A stretch of DNA of 64,000 nucleotides, taken from assembly GCA_007026445.1 (NCBI GenBank), contig VDMD01000001.1:558001-622000 (forward strand), given 5' to 3'. The translations under genes and the position numbers were made by a program. The DNA is from Schizophyllum amplum. Its lineage: Eukaryota > Basidiomycota > Agaricomycetes > Agaricales > Schizophyllaceae. Below the pieces are notes generated by a model. That model was not told the origin of the DNA. It worked only from the letters and a program-made list of their open reading frames with translations, and did no database searches. This document shows, in pieces, positions 1 to 12,874 of this stretch; positions within the stretch are counted from its first letter, which is position 1; the number at the start of each line of letters is the position of its first letter.

Positions 1-44
1 CATCCGTCCGCAGCGGCGTTCCCGTTCAAGACAAACATCACCAC

Positions 45-150
45 CCCACTCATGACCACCATACACCTTAGACTCGCCCATGATTGTCGTTCATCGACCA
101 CGGCGGCTCGCAACACAGGCTCAGTCAAGCGCCGCGCCACATAAGCAGTG
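45..150 (+). repeat. Fragment of the intra-arm repeat (third copy)
   Basis: This stretch resembles 2640-2740 in the same orientation and the reverse complement of about 6950-7055. The shared landmarks are CCCACTCATG near its start and AAGCGCCGCGCCACATAA near its end. It lies just beyond the 3' end of the first GH28 gene and is cut by the window edge, so its full extent is unknown. Confidence 0.55.
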
Positions 151-184
151 TTCCATATCTACGCGACATAGTCGAACATAAGCC

Positions 185-1973
185 TCACGCTGTGTACGTG
201 CATTCCGAGAACAAGTCCACTGCGTTCCCGCTCAGCTCCAGGTTCTCGCAGACGTACTCCGCATCACCGTCGGGGCCCCTGCAAGCGTAGGTCGTCAGCG
301 ATGGTCCGCCACATATCATGCCAGAAGTGAACCCACGTCAAGCTGAGATCGTCTACGTTGACATTTGAGCAGCGCCCATCCGGTGAGCAATCAATTGACG
401 CGACGACGCTGTCCGTGCCGGTGCCCGTGATGCTGAGAATGATGAATCCCGTCAGCATAGTACTGCAGACGACTAGGAACGACCGCACTTTTTGAAGTAG
501 ATGTCCTCGATGTAGGTGTTCGACGGGTATTCCGCGCAGGCGTCCTCGTCAGTACCATAGCACTGTCGAGTTTGGTTCTTGATAAGGGGCAGACAAAAGT
601 GGGAAATATACCCACCTGGTCAATGATCACCGGATTGTCCACCTCACTCTCGATGAAGTTCTGGAATGTAATGTTGCGAACGATGCCCGACCCAACGTCC
701 GGGCCTGCCCACGCCTTGATACGCGCACCGTTTGAGGCTTTGGACATCCTGATGTCGCTGTGTAAAGGGGCGATAGGATGAGCGGGCGATGAATGAGAGA
801 GAGAGAAACAGCCCACATGGCAGTCACATTCTCCACAATGTCGTAGTATTCGGGATATTGGCCTAGAGAACCAACAGAGATGCCGCTGTGGGATCCATGT
901 AAGCAAGGGTCACAGTGTGAAGGAGAGGCCGGGAATGGAAGAGGGACAATGCAGCGAGACTGGCAAGCGAGAATCTTACTGAGACCCCGTGCAGTCCAGA
1001 TTAGACACCAAGATATTGGTTGAGTTGGGCTTGAATGACACACAGTCGTCACCGTTGTTGATGACGGAGTTTTGAATTACAACGTTGTCGCAGCGGTAGG
1101 TGTCCCATCCGTCCGTGTTCCTGGCGACATTATCGCTCGTGGAAGTGGCAGTGATGGTGATGTTGTCGTAGACCACATTGTTCGATTCGTAGGCCTGCAG
1201 TGACAAAGGACGGAGAGATTGGGAAAGCCTCAATGGTTATACGGGAAAAACGCAGGATCAGATAGACTGACCAAGTTCACCCACGCCGGCCCATTGATCA
1301 TAGTGATGTCTTTTATCGTAACGCCATCGCCGTGGTAGATGGTAAGGATAATTGGCCGTAAGAGAGTTGAATTCGATGCGCTGCAGCGTCATCCGCATCA
1401 GAATCCCTAGGGAAATCATGATGTGAATTGCTTACGCCTCGTCATACCAATCCTTATGAGAACGTTAGCAAAAGATCGCAAGGATTGACTGAGGTTCATA
1501 CCTGCCCCAGCCCGTCAAGCGTACCTCCGCCGCTCATTGTGACGTTCGTGCCACCCAGCAGCCAGGCAGTGATTATATCTTGGAAGTCAAAGGCAAACGC
1601 ATTCTACAAACTCTGGTGAGTACCTTCAATCAACGTGGGGGAGAAGGGAGCCCACTCACACCGCTCCAGTATGGGATATCGGGGTAGAAAGCGATAGTGC
1701 CTTGCAGATCCTAGAATCCATTTGTATGTCGAAGGCGGCGAGCGCAGTAGTTGAGGAACTCACGATGAGCGTATCCGAAAGCGTGGACATGTCCATGCGC
1801 GTGCTGATATTGAGCGTCGTGTCCGAGGGGATGGTGACCGTGTCGCACTCTGCGGCTGCAGCGAGGAAAGCCGGCGCATCATCCGAACCGCTCGCAGCAA
1901 GTGTACAGTCCGCCGCTGCGACTGAGCGTGCAGCGAGCAGGATAAAGTAACCAAGCGTGATTTTGTCCCACAT
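185..1973 (-). CDS. GH28 exo-polygalacturonase, copy 1
   Basis: Secreted pectin-degrading glycoside hydrolase of family 28, predicted to release galacturonate units from polygalacturonan outside the cell. The chosen start (MWDKITL) gives a signal peptide ending near ARSVAAADC. Eleven exons can be followed. Family hallmarks appear in order: NTDGWD, NNGDDC (catalytic aspartates), [13 protein letters not shown] (catalytic His, completed across an intron) and GARIKAWAG (the RIK motif). It ends ECTYTA. Every junction I followed is in frame with GT-AG introns, so the gene looks intact. Its nearest relative is the inverted copy at 7698-9480, with the same exon boundaries. Exo- rather than endo-action is inferred from the [11 protein letters not shown] form. 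Confidence 0.9.
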
Positions 1974-2442
1974 TGCGCAAGTGACGAGGTGATAGAGAGC
2001 GGCGAGCGAGGACATGTAGGAAGGTTGATGTTGTTCTTATATATACAGCAGCGGCCCGCATGGTGACGGTCCGCTGAGAAGAGTGAGGGCACCTGATGAC
2101 GTCCGGCGCGTGTGTGTTTTCCGGACTTTTCCCTACGTGCACACACGCACTGCGTTGGATACAGATTTCGAGGGGTTCAGGAGAGACAGAAGGTCTATAC
2201 TTAATAAGAGGTGGCATACCTGTCGTGCGAGCTGGAGTCGGCGAGATCCAAGTCGTAAGCTCAGGTTGATTCCAGAGTTCAGAGCTTGCAAGTTACAAGT
2301 TGGTAGGCCTACTGAGCATTGTAAAGTCCTTCGTCATTGAGCGTGAGCAGTACCCTTCGTACCATTCAATGCGAGTGGCAGGTGGTACAGTCCGATGATA
2401 AGTAGCTGGATGCGGGCTCAGATGGGCTCAGTTCAAGACGCG

Positions 2443-2449
2443 TGACGTC
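2443..2449. promoter_or_regulatory. CRE/bZIP-like TGACGTC, GH28 copy 1 upstream region
   Basis: ACGCGTGACGTC lies about 470 bp upstream of the GH28 start. The same element sits at the equivalent place in the other arm (7219-7225), so it was present before the duplication. The element type (TGACGTCA, the palindrome bound by ATF/CREB bZIP proteins) is known; its activity here is inference. Confidence 0.4.
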
Positions 2450-2580
2450 GTGTAAAGGACGCCACGTGTCAATGGGCCACTTACGGTCGCTCTTTTAGGA
2501 AGTCTTTGTTTCCCAGCTTGATCACAACCACATGCTCCCGGGCGGGCCGCAAACAATAGGCGCCCGGACGGCCCGGGGCC

Positions 2581-2588
2581 ATATATAA
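2581..2588 (+). promoter_or_regulatory. TATA box of the divergent arm transcript
   Basis: GGCCATATATAAGGC is a strong TATA element facing away from the GH28 gene. The other arm has the same element on the opposite strand (7087-7094). It precedes the block that is nearly identical between arms, which suggests a transcription unit divergent from GH28. The product, if any, is unknown. Confidence 0.4.
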
Positions 2589-2784
2589 GGCCGCAAACCT
2601 GCTCGGACCCTTCCTCACACCTTGGCCTCTTGCCCCCATCATCCCACTCATGGCCACCACACATCTCGCCCGTCGTCTTCGCTCGTCGGCCACGGCGATT
2701 CGCCACACAGCAGCTAAGCGCCGCGCCACATAACCAGTCAAGCATCGCCCACGCCGCCGCCGTACTCACATCTTTCCCGCCGCA

Positions 2785-3110
2785 GCTCACCAGTGAACGT
2801 CGTCGTCGGCGAAGCCTCTCACCTTTGTGGTCTATGGGTCCCCTATTGTGCCCGAGCGGCCCGAGTCAGGGTGTGCGCGCTTCGACGAGGCCCCCGCGCC
2901 CAGCAGTTCTCGGATCCCCTTGGCTGCAGGGGCGCGGAGGCGGAGAGGCGCGTAGCCGTGGGAGTGACAGGACACCGGCCAGCGACGCCGCCGAGCCAAA
3001 ATGTCGCGCCTTGAACGGGCGTGTGAGGCGGAGCGTACCGTCGTGTAAGAGCCGGCGGGGTGCATGCGATCGTCCGACACGTCTGCTTGGTGAGTGGGGA
3101 GGGTGTCGGC
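2785..3110. repeat. Arm block conserved almost unchanged (left)
   Basis: This block is nearly identical to the reverse complement of about 6560-6880, while flanking arm sequence differs at many positions. It is very GC-rich. One frame is open in both arms (WSMGP ... CPSGPSQGVR ... RRGACDRP), but starts and flanking frames are not conserved, so protein coding is doubtful. Recent gene conversion or a structured RNA are alternatives. Confidence 0.6.
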
Positions 3111-3823
3111 TGTCGGTCAGACGCGACGCCCGTAAGGGCGGAAGGGCAGCGACCTGAAGGGTCGGAGAAGGTGCGTGCTTGAGCCCCCGGCCTCTCACAC
3201 GTTGCTGATGAACGTTCAGCTTGTCGGCACTCTCATCGCAAGAGCCTCTCGTCGTTGTTGCTCCACCGTCTGTGCTCATCTTGAACCATCAGATCATCCT
3301 TGCCCGTGCCACAAAACGTGCCGACGACATTCGGCCGTAGACATCGTCAAGCCATGCACGTTGTAAGGCCGTCATCCCACATAGGTCACTGCGAACCCAA
3401 GTAGCACGAGCCACCTCGTCAAACTGTTCGAGGCCAGGATGATCCAGGACCATGACGACGAGGGCTGGGCGGAGTAGGATGAGTGAATGGTAAACGCCAG
3501 GTGTCCAAGTATGTGCGCCTACCTGTTTGCCTCCAGTCCTGGTGTTGATGCGTGACGTCGGTGCAGGATTGGCACAAGATTCATCATTTACAAGTCGCCA
3601 TCACGGTCGGGACGGGCACCTAACTGCGGAACGTCGAACGTAGGACCAAGTCGCCCATACCTCCCTCATGTCCATACACCATGTCTTCCACGTAGACCAT
3701 CCAAACCTCGTAGCATAACTAGTGCTGTCTGAAGTTGTCGTCAAATCAAGGAGCAGCGCTTACTGTCCAATGTCCAAGCAATCCCAGTTCTTCTATCGTA
3801 CAGATTACACGTTCATCGTCTTC

Positions 3824-5592
<1,769 letters not shown>

Positions 5593-7697
5593 CGCGGGCG
5601 GGGGGACGAGAGCGCGTTTATATATCAGTCCAGAAGGAGTTCGACATCGCACTCGGGACCGGGCTCGACTCGGATCCAGACGCTTTCTGGTTCATTGCGA
5701 TGAAGCGCCCAGTGGACCTAGCGCCCAGTAGACCTAGCGCAACGCGAGGTACTGTATGGCTTGACAATCTTTCGTTGTCGATTCTTCGCTACTGTATAGT
5801 GTTGTGGGGGGAACAAGACGATGTGACCACTGACACTGACGAGGCCCTGTCAGGGGCTCGAAGTCCCACGGTTCGAATCAGCGGAAGATGCTAGGTCGCT
5901 GTTTACCGTCCTCGACACCCTCAAAGCTTGTATAGCTCAACATCATACGGTAGACTCAAGTAGATTCATGTCAGGAGTTTGATACGACGGCAAGGTAGCA
6001 TTGCTAGTATACATGTAGCGCCCGAAGATCATACTGCAGTCTTCCGTATACGAGAACCATCGAGACTGTGTGGTGCCCTGTGGGGAGATATATCATTGGA
6101 AGCTCGACATCTCAGGTAGAGACATACGTGTTCAGATAAAGAACGATGGGGGGTGCCCTGCCCTGGTACCCATGAAGGCATGTCGGTCGGTCTACGATTT
6201 GAGGCGCGGTCATTCATGGAAGTCGTACAATTGTAACGTTGTCAAGGGTCTGTGGAGTGAGCTGAGTATAATGGATATGCAAGAGTAGGCAAGGGATACA
6301 TACATGCTAGTGCATGTGGCTGCCAGCTCGAGGATATCGTCGGCACAGGGCACGTTTTGTGGCGCAGGGAAGGACGATCTGATTATTCGTGATGAGCACG
6401 GACGATGGAACAGCAACGACGAAAGACTCTTGCGATGACAGTGCCGACGAGCTGGAAGACCATCAGCGGCGGACGAGATGCCACGGGTTCAAGCACACAC
6501 CTTCTGCAACGCTTCACGCCGCTGCCCTTCCGCCCTTATGGGCGTCGCCTGTTACCGACGACCGACACCCTCCCCACGCATCCACCAAGCAGACGTGCCG
6601 GACGATCGCATGCACCCCGCCGGCTCTTACACGACGGTACGCTCCGCCTCACGCGCCCGTTCAAGGCGCGACGTTTTGGCTCGGCGGCGTCGCTGGCCGG
6701 TGTCCTGTCACTCCCACGGCTACGCGCCCCTCCGCCTCCGCGCCCCTGCAGCCAAGGGGATCCGAGAACTGCTGGGCGCGGGGGCCTCGTCGAAGCGCGC
6801 ACACCCTGACTCGGGCCGCTCGGGCACAATGGGGGACCCATAGACCACAAAGGTGAGAGGCTTCGCCGACGACGACCTGCACTGGTGAACTGTGGTGGGG
6901 AGGGGTGAGCACGACGGCCGCGCGGGCGGTGCTTAGCTGGTTATGTGGCGCGGCGCTTAGCTGCTGTGTGGCGAGCGAGCCGCCGTGGCCAATGAGCGAC
7001 GACGGGCGAAACGTGTGGTGACCATGAGTGGGATGGTGGGGGTAGGAGACCAAGGTGTGTGGAAGGGTCCGAGCAGGTCTGACGCCTTATATATGGCCCC
7101 GGTCCGTCCGGGCGCCTATTGTCTGCGGGCCGCCCGGAGGCATGTGGTTGTGATCAAGTTGGGAAACAAAGACTTCCCGAAAGAGACAGTGTGGACTGCC
7201 CATGTGGCGTCTTTACACGACGTCACGCGTCTTGAACTTAACCATCAACTGAGCCGGTATTCAGCTATCCTCGGACTGTAACACCTGCCACTGATATTGA
7301 ATGGCTTGCAGGACCCTCTTCACGCTCAATGAAGAAGGACTTCGCAAGGCTCCGTAGGCCTACCTTTGCCAACGCGAAAGCTCTGAAGTCTGCCAGATTC
7401 AGGCTGAACTTTGTTGAGCTCACGACGATCTCGGTGACTCCGGCTCGCACAGCAAGTATGCAGCCTCAGAATACGATCTTCTGTCTCTCCTATACTCAGC
7501 GAAAATTGTTCCCAACATAGTGCGTGTGTGCACGTAGGGATAAGTCCGGAGAACACACGCGCGCCGAGCGTCGTCAGGTGGCCTCACTCTTCTCAGCGGA
7601 CCGTCGCCATGCGGGCCGCTAGTGAGCATATAAGAACGCCGACCTTATGTACTACATGCTGTCGCTCGCCGCTCTCTCTCACCTCATCACTCGTGCA
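5593..7697. other. Intergenic: spacer remainder and right arm
   Basis: From 5593 to about 6300 there is no recognisable gene. From 6305 the right arm of the inverted repeat begins, with the near-identical block at 6560-6880, a TATA element at 7087-7094 facing left, a CRE half-palindrome at 7219-7225 and the upstream region of the second GH28 gene. Confidence 0.5.
6560..6880. repeat. Arm block conserved almost unchanged (right)
   Basis: Partner of 2785-3110 in inverted orientation. The match is far closer than that of the GH28 coding sequence in the same arms. Confidence 0.6.
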
Positions 7698-9480
7698 ATG
7701 TGGGACAGAAATATCGCGCTCAGTTGCTTCGCCCTGCTCGCTGCCCGCTCAGTCGCAGCGGCGGACTGTACCCTTGCTGCGAGCGGCTCGGATGACGCGC
7801 CGGCTTTCCTCGCTGCAGTCGCGGAGTGCGACACGGTCATCATCCCCTCAGACACGACGCTCAACGTCAGCACGCGCCTGGACATGTCCACGCTCTCGGA
7901 TACGCTCATCGTGAGTTCCTCAATCACCGCGCTCCCTGTCTTCCATATACTCATAAATATTAGGACCTGCAAGGCACTATTGCCTTTTACCCTGACATCC
8001 CTTATTGGAGCGGTGTAAGTCAACTTCTCCCTCACATTGAAGCGCTGAAGTACTGACAAGAGATCTTAGAACGCCTTCTCCTTTGACTTTCAAGACGCAA
8101 TCACTGCTTGGCTGCTGGGTGGCACGAACGTTACTTTGAGCGGTGGAGGTACGCTCGACGGGCTGGGGCAGGTACGAACGCCATTCTATACTCCAACTCC
8201 TTGCTAACGTACTATTAGGAATGGTACGACGAGTTGTAAGCAGCCTATCGTTATGTTGCCCAGTGAGAGGCTCATGCGGATGATACGACAGTGCATCGAA
8301 CTCGTCACTCCTACGGCCAATCATCCTTACCGTCTACCAGGGCGACGGTGTCACCATAAAAGACATCACAATGCTCAATGGGCCAATGTGGGTGAACCTT
8401 GTACGTCTGTTTGGTGCCGTTCTTCCACTCTGTTAATTATTGACTGCCTTTCTTCACACCTCCTTTCTCTCTTCGACTGTAGGTCTACGAGTCCAACAAT
8501 GTCGTCTACGACAACATCACCATCACCGCCGCGTCCACGAGTGACAACGACGCCAAGAACACGGACGGATGGGATACCTATCGCTGCGACAACATCGTCA
8601 TTCAGAACTCGATCATCAACAACGGCGACGATTGTGTGTCCTTCAAGCCCAACTCAACGAATATTCTGGTGTCTAATCTGGATTGCACGGGATCTCAGTG
8701 AGTATCCCTTTACCTTCTCTCGCCCACCTAGTCCTCGGTACTCTATGCAAACCTCGCTGACGTGCGATTGTCTATAGTGGTATCTCTGTCGGTTCTCTGG
8801 GACAATATCCCGAATACTACGACATTGTGGAGAATGTGACTGCTATGTGGGCTTTCTTCACTCGTTCTCCGATCCTCCACCGCTCACCTTATCACCCCCT
8901 TTCGTAGCAACATCAGGATGTCTAACGCCCAGAATGGCGCACGCATCAAGGCGTGGGCAGGCCCCGACGTTGGCTCGGGCATCGTCCGCAATATCACATT
9001 CCAGAATTTTATCGAGAGTGAAGTCGACAACCCGGTGGTGATTGACCAGGTAGGCATATCGTCCCACCACTCTCTGTCTCTTACTCAGGACGTGACCCCG
9101 TAGTGCTACATGACTGACGAGGACGCCTGCGCGGAATACCCGTCGAACACCTACATCGCGGACATCTACTTCAAAAAGTTCGTGTAGTCCACCGTCGTCC
9201 GCAGTATGCTGACGGGCTTTGTTATTCTCAGCATCACGGGCACCGGCACGGACAGCGTTGTCGCGTCGATCGATTGCTCGCCCGATGGGCGCTGCTTGAA
9301 TGTCAACGTGGACGATCTCAGCTTGACGTGCGTTCACTTCTGTCATATTTTGTGGCGGGACCATCGCTGACGACCTATGCTTGCAGGGGACCCGACGGCG
9401 ATGCGGAGTACGTTTGCGAAAACCTCGAGTTGAGCGGGAACGCAGTGGACTTGTTCTCGGAATGCACGTACACGTCGTGA
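7698..9480 (+). CDS. GH28 exo-polygalacturonase, copy 2
   Basis: Paralogue of the gene at 185-1973 with the same eleven-exon plan: 7698-7910, 7964-8014, 8070-8171, 8219-8235, 8292-8400, 8483-8697, 8778-8846, 8908-9049, 9104-9177, 9232-9327 and 9387-9480. Signal peptide [20 protein letters not shown], then [33 protein letters not shown] and the end ECTYTS. All junctions keep frame, so it appears functional. The exon 9 donor (AA|GTTCGT) was chosen because it restores FKN-ITGTGT as in copy 1. The 17-nt exon 4 is unusually short. Predicted role: extracellular release of galacturonate from pectin. Confidence 0.92.
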
Positions 9481-9608
9481 AGGATATGTCTGACTGTAGA
9501 TCCCTTGTGTAGGCATGAAATCGGGATGCTCACTTGAATGCCATGCCTCTCACACTTCAGACAACGTGTAAATGAGTGGGGTGTATGACATTACAGGACG
9601 TTAGTGCG

Positions 9609-10406
9609 TCAAGCCTCCTTCTCGAGCGCTTTCCGGCGCTGCTCCTGCTGCTGCTTGACTGGCCCAGACTTCCACGCGCCCATGTTAGTCTCCTCCTTGA
9701 TCGCCCGCGCCACACCCTTCAGTTTGCCCTCGTCCCACTCCGCAAGTATGGCGGCGCGTGCCTCCGCTGGCGAGAGCTCCTTCCCATTGATGAGAGCACC
9801 CTTCCCGAGATTGATCTTCCTGTCCGCGCGGTCGCCCGCGAGCGTGAGATACAACGTGTCTTCCGTCGCGCCCGTGGCCGATAGCGTGCACTGTCTGAGC
9901 GGACGCATATATCCGTAAATCGGCGAGGTGTGATGCGCGCACTGCGTGAGCAGCAGCGGCTGCCCGCCGGTGTCGAAGGTAGCCCCATGTCGGAAAATGT
10001 CGATGCGCTTGACGGTGCGATACTTCATCAGGACGACGACAACGGCGAGCATCGTGAAGCCTCCGAGCTGAAGACCACAGAGACCTGCACGTTGGTACCA
10101 CGGACGCAGCTCCCACTTCCCGGTCTGTTCCCGGTTCGGGTCTACCTTGCGGGCTTCAATGCTCGCCTCGTCTTCTACGAACTGCTTCCAGTGCTCCCAT
10201 GTCAAGTCAGACATGTTTATCCTAGTAGAACAAAACACGCATATAAGATGGCTGCAAACAATGCATCGAAAGCCTTACGCAGAGCCGATAGCACCAATAG
10301 CAACGACCCAGGCGAAATGAGTCCACAGCGGAGGGCGACGGTAGTATAGCGGCGGCGTCTTCAGCTCCGCAATGGCTTGGGGCAGCACATCTGCGGGCGT
10401 GGTCAT
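9609..10406 (-). CDS. Two-pass membrane protein, possibly mitochondrial
   Basis: Two exons, 10279-10406 and 9609-10221, give 246 residues. The first exon starts MTTPADVLPQAIAEL and carries a hydrophobic stretch HFAWVVAIGAIGSA. A second hydrophobic segment follows PWYQRAGLCGLQLGG (FTMLAVVVVLM). The rest is soluble and ends in a basic, Gln/Lys-rich tail (QQQEQRRKALEKEA). The layout, two membrane spans followed by a V.R.....G..... L.T domain, recalls the TMEM223-like mitochondrial proteins, but this is only a guess. It is convergent with the GH28 gene, 128 bp apart. Confidence 0.7.
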
Positions 10407-10784
10407 ATAAAATGGCCTGAAGTGAAGCGCGAATCTTGACAATCGCGACATGCTGCCTGAGTGTCCCGTAGGTTGAAGTCAAGAAAACACGAGGTCAAAG
10501 CGCGTCTATATTGCTCACGTGGGCGTGTGTGACCGTGACCAGACTAACCACGGCCTAGGTCCACGCGCCTCAAACGCCTTGCCTTCATCCAACTTCCAAC
10601 TTGCTGTTACGAAGGTCATTGTGCTGGTTCTCCCTGAACTCTATCCCCTCAACACCCCTCGACCCTTATAAGTCAGCTCCTACGAAATCTAAAGCAAGAT
10701 CAGTACGTATACCGATAACTCAAAGGCGCCACAATACATTAATTGCTAGTGCACCTTCTCCTCCGTAGAGCCCCCATCCTATCA

Positions 10785-11885
10785 ATGAGTGCCAACTCAA
10801 TCACGCAATACTTTAAGCCAAGGCCTAAGCCGGAGGGTACCGCGAAAAAGTCTCGGGCGTCGCTACCGTACTCTCGCTCGCCTCCGCCAGCCTCCGAATC
10901 CGACTCCGCATCGCATAACGATGCTACGGAGTCCTCACCAACGCCCAAAAAGCAGATAAATCCGCGCACGATGCGCAAAGAGATTGCCGATGACACGCTT
11001 GCAGCCATCAAAGCTGGCCGCTACAGCCTCGATGGTCTGACCTACTCCCTTCAAGATGCCGTGAAGATATCCAAGCAAGGAACCTGCTACTATCCTCCTG
11101 ACTCCGACCTCGCGAATTGGGAATATACCAGTCCTCCTGCCAATGATGGCACCCGAGCGGAGGTGATACTGGCTGAGATCTCCACGCTCGAGGGCGCGCG
11201 TCTCTTGCGTTCTCAGACAAACGGTAAGTAACTATCCCCTCCCCTCGCCACACATCCGCTCATCCTGCACCACGTAGCTCGCATCGGTGTTCTCAACTTT
11301 GCCTCTGCCAAGAAACCGGGCGGTGGCTTCCTGTCGGGTGCCTCCGCGCAAGAAGAATCCATTGCGCGCTCCTCGACACTATACCCGACCCTGCGGACGG
11401 CGGACTCTACGAAGTTCTATACCCTTCATAACAAAGACGACGCAGGCAGCTACTACAGTCACGCCATGATCTACTCGCCATCAATACTTGTTTTCCGCGC
11501 CGACGACGGCCAGTGGCTGCCGCCATACGAGATCGATGTCCTCACCAGCGCTGCCGTCAACGCCGGTGCCGTTCGGGATAAGGACAAGCGGCATCCGCAC
11601 CACGAATTGGAGGCAGACATTGCGATGGCAATGAGGGAGCGTATGGCACGCCTGTTGTATCTCTTCGAGCGGGAAGGTGTCAGAAACCTCGTCCTTGGGA
11701 GCTTTGGGACAGGCGTCTTCAAGAACGACGTGAAGGTGGTGGCGGGACTCTGGGTGGACTTGATGCTAGATCAAGGATCCAGGTTTGGGAACTCGTTCGA
11801 CCGCGTTGTGTTCGCAATTTTGGGAAACGGAACCTTTATGGACTTTCACACCGTCTTCAGTGCACGAAAGGTAGTGGGTTTTTGA
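10785..11885 (+). CDS. Bacterial-type poly(ADP-ribose) glycohydrolase-like protein
   Basis: Two exons, 10785-11223 and 11278-11885, encode 348 residues. The second exon carries PGGGFLSGASAQEES, which fits the GGG-X6-8-QEE signature of bacterial-type and microbial PARGs (DUF2263/TIGR02452 type). FASAKKPGGGF and a C-terminal LVLGSFGTGVFKND segment are also typical of the macrodomain fold. Predicted activity is removal of ADP-ribose chains from proteins. The N-terminus is disordered and Ser/Pro-rich and opens with MSANSITQYFKPR, resembling a PCNA-interacting (PIP) box without the first Gln, which suggests a link to replication or repair. The start is the first ATG giving this motif. Confidence 0.85.
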
Positions 11886-12139
11886 ATAACAAACTGGCGT
11901 GAGCACACAGCGCTAACATATGGATACCTAAGGATACATGTACGATGCTATAACTACAGTGATCAAGTTGGCATGCGCAAATAATAAGCGCTGCCCTAAC
12001 AACCCAAAAGCCCAAGTGAAAGTCGGCACAGAACTATGTGAGAACGGTATGAAAGGAGGTCGGGCGTAAGCGGTATATGTATGTAGGTAAGCGATAAACA
12101 TAAATATATAAAGATAAGAAACAGTCCATTCCAGGGCTG

Positions 12140-12874
12140 CTACAACCAGGTGTGCAAGCACCAAGACCCGTCCGCGCGAGCAGACAAGCCTCCGAATGTA
12201 GCCCTCTCTGCCAGGAAGTCGACGCGTTTCACGCCCTGCTTCTCCTCTGCCGCCCGTGCGGCAGAATCTAGTATTCTGCCACATCGTGCGAAGTAGGCTG
12301 CGTCAACGCGGCGCCGCGCATCCATGTCCGCGCCTATTGCACGATATTCTGCGTGCGTGACGCGCCGTCGGAGGTCGCGGTGCAGCGCATGCAAGACGTC
12401 CAAGCAGGTGACATGTCCCGTGTCGACCTTTACGAGGACATGCCACTCGCCAGTGGTAGCCCATGGCACAACCACGCACAGCGCCTGACGCGATGGCCGC
12501 GTAGCAGGCTCGTGCAGGTGTGGATATGTGGCGTCCGCCGCGAGCGAGGACGGCGAGGACACAAGGTTATAGCGGAAAGGCAATGTGCGGTCGGGGGAGT
12601 ATGCGAGAAGAGAGTGGATGCGCAAAGGATCGTCGGATGATGGAGACATGATTGAAGTTACGGGATAGTCAACTGCGGCATCAGGTAATTGCGACAAGCA
12701 GCCCATCGGAGTGAGCGGCTCCAGTGGGAGGCGTACATCCTCGGGTGTTGCTGGAGATGATGATAGAGGCGAGTAAGAAGAACGAGTCGGTGATGGTGGT
12801 GGCGAAGGTGCGGGCGAAGGCGGAATGACGATGTCCGCGGACGCAAAGTGTACGGTCTTCATGCTAGGTGACAT
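12140..12874 (-). CDS. DUF6699-like fungal protein
   Basis: Single-exon gene starting MSPSMKTVHFASADIV. The N-terminal third is Pro/Ser-rich (IPPSPAPSPPPSPTRSS). The C-terminal half has the pattern LPFRYNLVSSPSSL ... ATRPSRQALCVVVPW ... GHVTCLDVLHALHRDLRRRVTHAEY, matching a domain common in mushroom-forming fungi and labelled DUF6699. No biochemical role is known. It has no signal peptide or membrane segment. The open frame extends upstream to 13015, but the ATG at 12874 gives the usual start of such proteins. Confidence 0.75.
   Translation of the reverse strand: MSPSMKTVHFASADIVIPPSPAPSPPPSPTRSSYSPLSSSPATPEDVRLPLEPLTPMGCLSQLPDAAVDYPVTSIMSPSSDDPLRIHSLLAYSPDRTLPFRYNLVSSPSSLAADATYPHLHEPATRPSRQALCVVVPWATTGEWHVLVKVDTGHVTCLDVLHALHRDLRRRVTHAEYRAIGADMDARRRVDAAYFARCGRILDSAARAAEEKQGVKRVDFLAERATFGGLSARADGSWCLHTWL

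Larger units (their letters stand above)
185..3370 (+). repeat. Left arm of large inverted repeat
   Basis: This segment matches the reverse complement of about 6305-9480. It carries the GH28 gene, its upstream region and a further 1 kb of sequence with no clear gene. Arms are diverged over most of their length but nearly identical in one block (about 2785-3110). The outer edge may lie beyond the window and the inner edge is approximate. Confidence 0.8.
1974..3823. other. Intergenic part of left arm
   Basis: Upstream of the GH28 copy, running to the 3' end of the fumarate reductase gene. It holds a CRE-like TGACGTC at 2443-2449, a strong TATA element at 2581-2588 pointing right, and the arm-conserved block at 2785-3110. 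An open frame at 2630-3157 is shared only in part with the other arm and lacks a convincing start, so no gene is called. From 3370 to 3823 I see nothing except one more GCGTGACGTC at about 3551. Confidence 0.5.
6305..9480 (-). repeat. Right arm of large inverted repeat
   Basis: Reverse-complement partner of about 185-3370. It ends with the second GH28 gene. The inner edge is approximate because similarity fades gradually near 6305. Confidence 0.8.

Noticed and set aside
2630..3157. 175-codon frame in the left arm as a protein gene
   Set aside because: Only its middle is shared in frame with the other arm; starts and flanks are shifted, so coding is not supported.
5850..5900. GGTTCGAATC box resembling a tRNA T-loop
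   Set aside because: The flanking bases do not pair into a T-stem, and no acceptor stem or A box is present.
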